DNA from: CAVZXS01 sp963779325
Lineage (GTDB): Bacteria; Bacteroidota; Bacteroidia; Chitinophagales; Chitinophagaceae
DNA length: 64,000 nt
Assembly: GCA_963779325.1 (NCBI GenBank)
Contig: CAVZXS010000011.1
Span: 496,001-560,000, forward strand
Direction of reading: 5' to 3'
In this document: positions 60,169-64,000 of the stretch, piece by piece
How the letters are laid out: each line of letters starts with the position of its first letter
Position numbering within the stretch: position 1 is the first letter of the stretch
The notes under the pieces: generated by a model
Database searches by the model: none
Told to the model about the DNA's origin: nothing
The model's input: only the letters and a program-made list of their open reading frames with translations
Translations under genes and position numbers: made by a program

Positions 60169-60858
60169 CTATTTAAATATCGCATCATCTATTCCTTTAT
60201 TGATGATGTAGGAAGAGTAATTGATCTCAACCTTACCTTTTTTATTTTTTTCCTTATCGTTTTCTTTTGGTGAGCTGCCGTTGTCGTAATCAATGGTCAC
60301 ACCTTTGGGCAGTTTATAATCTTTGGTATTAAAAGTAAGTGCTACTTTATCGGGCAATCCGTAAGCCGCATACGTGCCGTATTTCATCAGCAGGTCGTAG
60401 GTGCCGTTCTCTGTTTTTACAACAGATTTCATAACCAATTCCTTTGCTTCATCTATATATAATGTAGCCCTGTTTACTTCCGCCTTATCGTCCATCGGAA
60501 AAATTTTAACCACCTTACAATCAGTACCGTTTACTTTTTCCGTACCGCCATCATAAGCTTCATAGTTACTCAACCCCAGTATGCTGTTCATATTTATATT
60601 CACCGTGCCTTTGGGTATAAATGAAATTCCGTTTTCGTTTTTAATTTTCATTTTATCGGGTCGTTTGTAATATACTTTTACATTGGCCACCGGCGCTTTT
60701 ATAAACAATACATTCGTTTTCATTTTTCCTGAAGCGGAATAATCGTTCACTTTATCATATTTCAGTTTTACTTTTTGTAATAAAGCTTTTACATCCTGTG
60801 CATTGGCGGAAGTCGATGCGAGTAAAAATAAACCCGTTAATACGGCTGTATATTTCAT
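60169..60858 (-). CDS. LolA-like outer-membrane lipoprotein-sorting protein
   Basis: A 229-residue periplasmic protein. The ATG at 60858 starts the signal peptide (MKYTAVLTGLFLLASTSANA). The mature part resembles the LolA/LolB fold: ALLQKVKLKYDKVNDYSASG, VYYKRPDKMKIKNENG, and VNRATLYIDEAKELVMKSVV. LolA carries lipoproteins across the periplasm; this divergent family may have other roles. A lysine-rich insertion (KENDKEKNKKGK) precedes the last strand. It follows the ABC-2 permease gene by 93 bp on the same strand. Confidence 0.75.
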   Translation of the reverse strand: MKYTAVLTGLFLLASTSANAQDVKALLQKVKLKYDKVNDYSASGKMKTNVLFIKAPVANVKVYYKRPDKMKIKNENGISFIPKGTVNINMNSILGLSNYEAYDGGTEKVNGTDCKVVKIFPMDDKAEVNRATLYIDEAKELVMKSVVKTENGTYDLLMKYGTYAAYGLPDKVALTFNTKDYKLPKGVTIDYDNGSSPKENDKEKNKKGKVEINYSSYIINKGIDDAIFK

Positions 60859-60951
60859 TGAAATCAGTTTGAAGATAAAAGTAAGACGAGGCTGTTCCTG
60901 TGCTGAAAACATAATTGATTTTAAAAAAGATTTGCGTCTAGCAAAAATAGT

Positions 60952-61836
60952 TTATGATAAAATATCTTTTTTGTTAAAACTTCGTATAGCTATAAAAAGA
61001 AAGACACCCGTGTAAGCAAGTAGAATTAAAGCGCTTTTAATAATGGCCCTGTAATTTTCTATCGATCCCCTGATGGTTTGCCCTTCGGCATCTACGTTTA
61101 CATAAAAGAATCCCTTCCAACCCAGCATGTGCGACGTAAATGAATAAGGAATGATTGTTTCTTTGAATACGGGCACTTTTAATTGCTCAATAATGGTGAA
61201 GATAATTACAATAGATACGGTGGCAACTATCGGCCCGATAGAATTTTCGGCAAAAACAGAAAACATTAACGCCATAGCGCCGATGGTAGCCAGTGCAAGA
61301 GCGGCAAAAGCAAAGGCCGCTAAAAAACGCCAGAACACATCATTGCTTTTCATTAAATGAATGGAAGATTCTTTAAACACCACCAGGTCGTTGGTACCGA
61401 AAAGGAGCATACTGAAAAACAATGCGATAATCGCCATCCAGATAAGCAATAACAAAATATACACAGATGAAGCGACGTACTTTGCAAAAATTATTTGTGT
61501 TCTTGATATAGGCTTGCCCGCTATCAGTCGAAGGGTGCCTATATTGGCTTCTCCCGAAATCATATCGCCGGCAATCAGCGCTACCAATAGAGGCACATGT
61601 ATAAGTATGGTATGCAGTACCGCTACGCAAACAAAATAGCCGTTCATTATTTTTTGGTACGGTATATCAAATGTTTCGGACTGGCTGTCGGAAAATAACT
61701 GCACAAAATCCTCCCCGTTTACTTTTAATGCAAACTGCATTAAAACAATAATGACCCCGATAGCGCCGAATGCGATATAGGTACGCGGACGTTTAAATAT
61801 TTTGAATAACTCTATCTGCAGTAATTGAAAAAACAT
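60952..61836 (-). CDS. ABC-2 type transporter permease
   Basis: A 294-residue inner-membrane protein with six membrane segments (about 20-40, 70-90, 110-135, 150-185, 195-215 and 265-287). ABC-2 features are GDMISGEANIGTLRLIAGKPISR, separated by the second helix from the N-terminal half. It pairs with the ATPase gene 76 bp upstream. The likely role is export of a drug, lipid or polysaccharide part, as in NatAB-like systems; the substrate is unknown. Confidence 0.86.
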   Translation of the reverse strand: MFFQLLQIELFKIFKRPRTYIAFGAIGVIIVLMQFALKVNGEDFVQLFSDSQSETFDIPYQKIMNGYFVCVAVLHTILIHVPLLVALIAGDMISGEANIGTLRLIAGKPISRTQIIFAKYVASSVYILLLLIWMAIIALFFSMLLFGTNDLVVFKESSIHLMKSNDVFWRFLAAFAFAALALATIGAMALMFSVFAENSIGPIVATVSIVIIFTIIEQLKVPVFKETIIPYSFTSHMLGWKGFFYVNVDAEGQTIRGSIENYRAIIKSALILLAYTGVFLFIAIRSFNKKDILS

Positions 61837-61912
61837 AATTCCGTTAAGTTAAAGTTTCGTTGTTGAACTTTGCATATTGCATATCGCCTATTGCCTGTTA
61901 TAAATTGATTCA

Positions 61913-62821
61913 CTAATGATTTGTTTGCGCCAAAAAATACTCTTCTAATGAATGTACCGGCCTCAGCATTTGTATACCTGTATTATTTTTTACCAAATCG
62001 GCGGCCAGTTCCTGAATTTGCGATTTCGCCATTTCAAAAAATAAACTTCCTTCCGATTCTTTTTTATAATTGTTGCTCCACTTCGATTGCCGAATAAAAT
62101 GTACAGTCGCCGTATTATTATCTGTAATCAGCTCCACCCGCATTTGAGAAGGGTTCAATAATTGATTCACTTTCCCCTCTACTATTTTCTTCCCTTTATT
62201 TATAATGAGCATACTGTCGGCTATCATCTCCATTTCATTTAATAAATGAGAAGATACCAGCAATGTTTTACCCAAATCTTTGCTGAGATGATTAATTAAA
62301 TTTCGAATATCGGCGATGCCCTGCGGATCGAGGCCGTTAGTAGGTTCATCCAATATTATTAAACCCGGGTTATGTATCAGCGCCGTAGCCAAACCCAAAC
62401 GCTGCTTCATTCCCTGGCTGTAGGTTTTTACTTTGCTGTCGGCCCTGTCGGCCAATCCTACCATTTGCAATTGATCCATTATTTTTTTGTCGTCGGCTTT
62501 TACGCCGCTCATTTTGGCAAAAATGCGCAGATTTTCTTTCGCGGTCAGGTATTTGTATAAATCCGGTTTTTCTATAATAGCGCCAATTTGTTTTAAAATT
62601 TCATTCCGGTGCTTATGCAAATTCATTCCGAAAATTTCTATACTGCCCGAGGTAGGTTCAATTAAAGTGAGCAACATTCGGATGGTAGTGGATTTGCCGG
62701 CGCCGTTTTGGCCAAGAAAGCCGTATACTTCTCCCTCATTTACCGAGAAGGAAAGATCATTTACAGCTGTAAGATTTTTGAAAGATTTAGTAAGATTTTT
62801 TACTTGTATTACGGGCGGCAT
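61913..62821 (-). CDS. ABC transporter ATP-binding protein
   Basis: A 302-residue ATPase. Walker A is GQNGAGKST (39-47), the Q-loop is near IIEKPDLYK, the signature is YSQGMKQRLGLA and Walker B is GLIILDEPTNGLDPQG. A C-terminal extension of about 80 residues follows the core domain, as in NatA/CcmA-type exporters. It supplies energy to the permease encoded next in the operon. Confidence 0.92.
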   Translation of the reverse strand: MPPVIQVKNLTKSFKNLTAVNDLSFSVNEGEVYGFLGQNGAGKSTTIRMLLTLIEPTSGSIEIFGMNLHKHRNEILKQIGAIIEKPDLYKYLTAKENLRIFAKMSGVKADDKKIMDQLQMVGLADRADSKVKTYSQGMKQRLGLATALIHNPGLIILDEPTNGLDPQGIADIRNLINHLSKDLGKTLLVSSHLLNEMEMIADSMLIINKGKKIVEGKVNQLLNPSQMRVELITDNNTATVHFIRQSKWSNNYKKESEGSLFFEMAKSQIQELAADLVKNNTGIQMLRPVHSLEEYFLAQTNH

Positions 62822-62973
62822 ATGAGCAAAGTAACAAATAAAAAGGCAAAGAGTTTACGTGGCCGAAAATCCCTCTATTAGTAAAGAAATAAAATGAAGG
62901 CTAACCAGGAACAGCATTAAAAAAGCGGCACTCCAAAGCCGCTTTAAAAAAATTCTTCAGAAAGAGTTTTTTT

Positions 62974-64000
62974 TTATTCTTTTATAAAGCTTTTACTTAG
63001 AATAATATTGTCTTCTCTTCTTATCATTCGAAGTATATACATGCCGGGTTTAAGATCAGTTACGGGAATAGACTCAGTTTGGTTTGCTCCCGAACTGTTT
63101 TTTATTTTAATAAGTTGCCCTGTATTGTTGTATATTTCAAATCTTACATTTTTATTCTGCCGGCCGGCCGGTATTGTGATATGCACTTCATTACTTACCG
63201 GATTGGGATATGTTAGTATTGAAATACCGTTTTCTTTTTGCTTGTCAAGCCGGATAGTAAGGGTTTGTGAAAGGTCGTTCTTACCATCAATATCTACTGA
63301 ACGAAGCCGGTAATAATACAACGATGACCGGCTGCTGTTAACCGCATCATTCATTCCGTAATGGCTGATATCTTCTGTATTTCCTTTGGCAAATACAGTT
63401 CCTGCTTTTGTAAAATGGATACCGTCCGCACTTTTTTCTACCTCAAAATGGCTCACATTTATTTCGGTTACCGTTGACCATTTTAATTTCACCACATTGT
63501 TCGGTGCTAATTGGGCAGTGAAAGAAACAAGCGTTAAAGGCAGGGGGATAGTAATAATTCCAATATCAAAATTGTGATTGGTATTGCCGGTATTAAAATT
63601 TACAATTGCGATGGAACCGATGGATGCTGCATCATTATCGATATTATCCGCTGCCATGCCTCCTGCATCAGTACTTGTTAAATAATTATTGTCGGGAATA
63701 ACAACCTCAATCCGGTAATTATAGCCCGGTAATAAGGTATTACCAACGCCTGTCCAGCTGTCCGGCTTTCTGTTATCACTAACTGATAAAGAACTAAAAT
63801 AATAATTACCATCTGCATCTGTTGTTGTTGTCCAGGTTTGATCGTCTCCGTTTCCGTAAATCCCATCAACACCGGGGCTGCGTAAAGTAACAGTTGTACC
63901 GGCAGGTACACCGGCAGTGGTTTCTTCCGGATCCTGTATGCCGTTACTGTTAGCATCCAGCCATATCCGGTTGCCAACCTGTATAGGTTGTAGTTGTGCT
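62974..64000 (-). CDS. C-terminus of a large T9SS protein with SdrD B-like domain (5' end beyond window)
   Basis: The reading frame is open from 62974 to the right edge, so the N-terminus is missing. The visible 341 residues start in an SdrD B-like/CNA-B repeat (VGNRIWLDANSNGIQDPEE, then TDADGNYYFSSL and YRIEVVIPDNNYLTSTDAGG). An FN3-like block follows (NNVVKLKWSTVTEINVSHF) and then a type A T9SS tail (TYPNPVSNEVHITIPAG to GMYILRMIRREDNIILSKSF). Such proteins are large surface adhesins. A start at the ATG at 63657 would split the SdrD B domain and is not likely. Confidence 0.85.
   Translation of the reverse strand, partial: AQLQPIQVGNRIWLDANSNGIQDPEETTAGVPAGTTVTLRSPGVDGIYGNGDDQTWTTTTDADGNYYFSSLSVSDNRKPDSWTGVGNTLLPGYNYRIEVVIPDNNYLTSTDAGGMAADNIDNDAASIGSIAIVNFNTGNTNHNFDIGIITIPLPLTLVSFTAQLAPNNVVKLKWSTVTEINVSHFEVEKSADGIHFTKAGTVFAKGNTEDISHYGMNDAVNSSRSSLYYYRLRSVDIDGKNDLSQTLTIRLDKQKENGISILTYPNPVSNEVHITIPAGRQNKNVRFEIYNNTGQLIKIKNSSGANQTESIPVTDLKPGMYILRMIRREDNIILSKSFIKE

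Noticed and set aside
1..64000. tRNA, rRNA or other structural RNA genes
   Set aside because: The gaps were scanned by eye for cloverleaf arms and rRNA-like sequence and none was recognised; a covariance search could still find small RNAs.

Overview
The window comes from a Bacteroidota chromosome, most likely a Chitinophagaceae-like member of the Chitinophagales. This is an inference from several features. Many secreted proteins end in type IX secretion (T9SS) sorting domains of type A or B. DUF1800 and DUF1501 genes sit side by side. There is an FHS sugar permease and a GH109 oxidoreductase. Promoters follow the Bacteroidota TTTG-N19-TAnnTTTG pattern, and Shine-Dalgarno sites are mostly absent. 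No rRNA, tRNA or CRISPR array is visible.

Layout. 1-4.8 kb: a sugar-acid operon (altronate dehydratase, cut by the window edge, and FHS permease) and a GH109-type enzyme. 4.9-5.6 kb: a small IS200/RAYT-like transposase between paired palindromes. 5.7-14.8 kb: mostly housekeeping genes (GNAT, cyclophilin, serS, M43 and M48 proteases, AlkB, nth). 15-20.2 kb: a T9SS type B propeller protein followed by DUF1800 and DUF1501 proteins. 20.5-27.1 kb: a restriction-modification island. 27.6-47.1 kb: envelope and core genes, including a phosphatase/beta-barrel fusion, an HD-Pycsar-effector-like protein, ruvC, HIT, greA, cvfB-like and rsmA. 47.3-58.6 kb: a cluster of secreted T9SS proteins with two GEVED paralogues flanking an M14 carboxypeptidase. 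59-64 kb: pdxA, a LolA-like protein, an ABC-2 exporter, and the C-terminus of a large SdrD-B-like T9SS adhesin.

The most unusual region is the island at 20.5-27.1 kb. A C5 cytosine methyltransferase carries an integrase-type Arm DNA-binding domain at its N-terminus. Four TGTCCG repeats lie across its own promoter, which suggests autoregulation. Downstream, and partly overlapping, are a DGQHR/DndB-like protein, a protein with a HEPN-like RxxxxH motif and an MvaI/BcnI-type endonuclease. On the opposite strand is a MutY/Nth-fold glycosylase with tyrosine in place of the EndoIII lysine, as in the T:G mismatch glycosylase MIG. The methyltransferase contains two probable single-base frameshifts and the glycosylase one. 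A similar frameshift splits the phosphatase/barrel gene at 32.1 kb, so assembly indels and real decay must be told apart.

Several classes of short palindromic repeat are scattered between genes. One copy lies in frame inside uxaA and one forms the 3' end of rsmA. Nothing here was searched against a database: family names rest on motifs read by eye.
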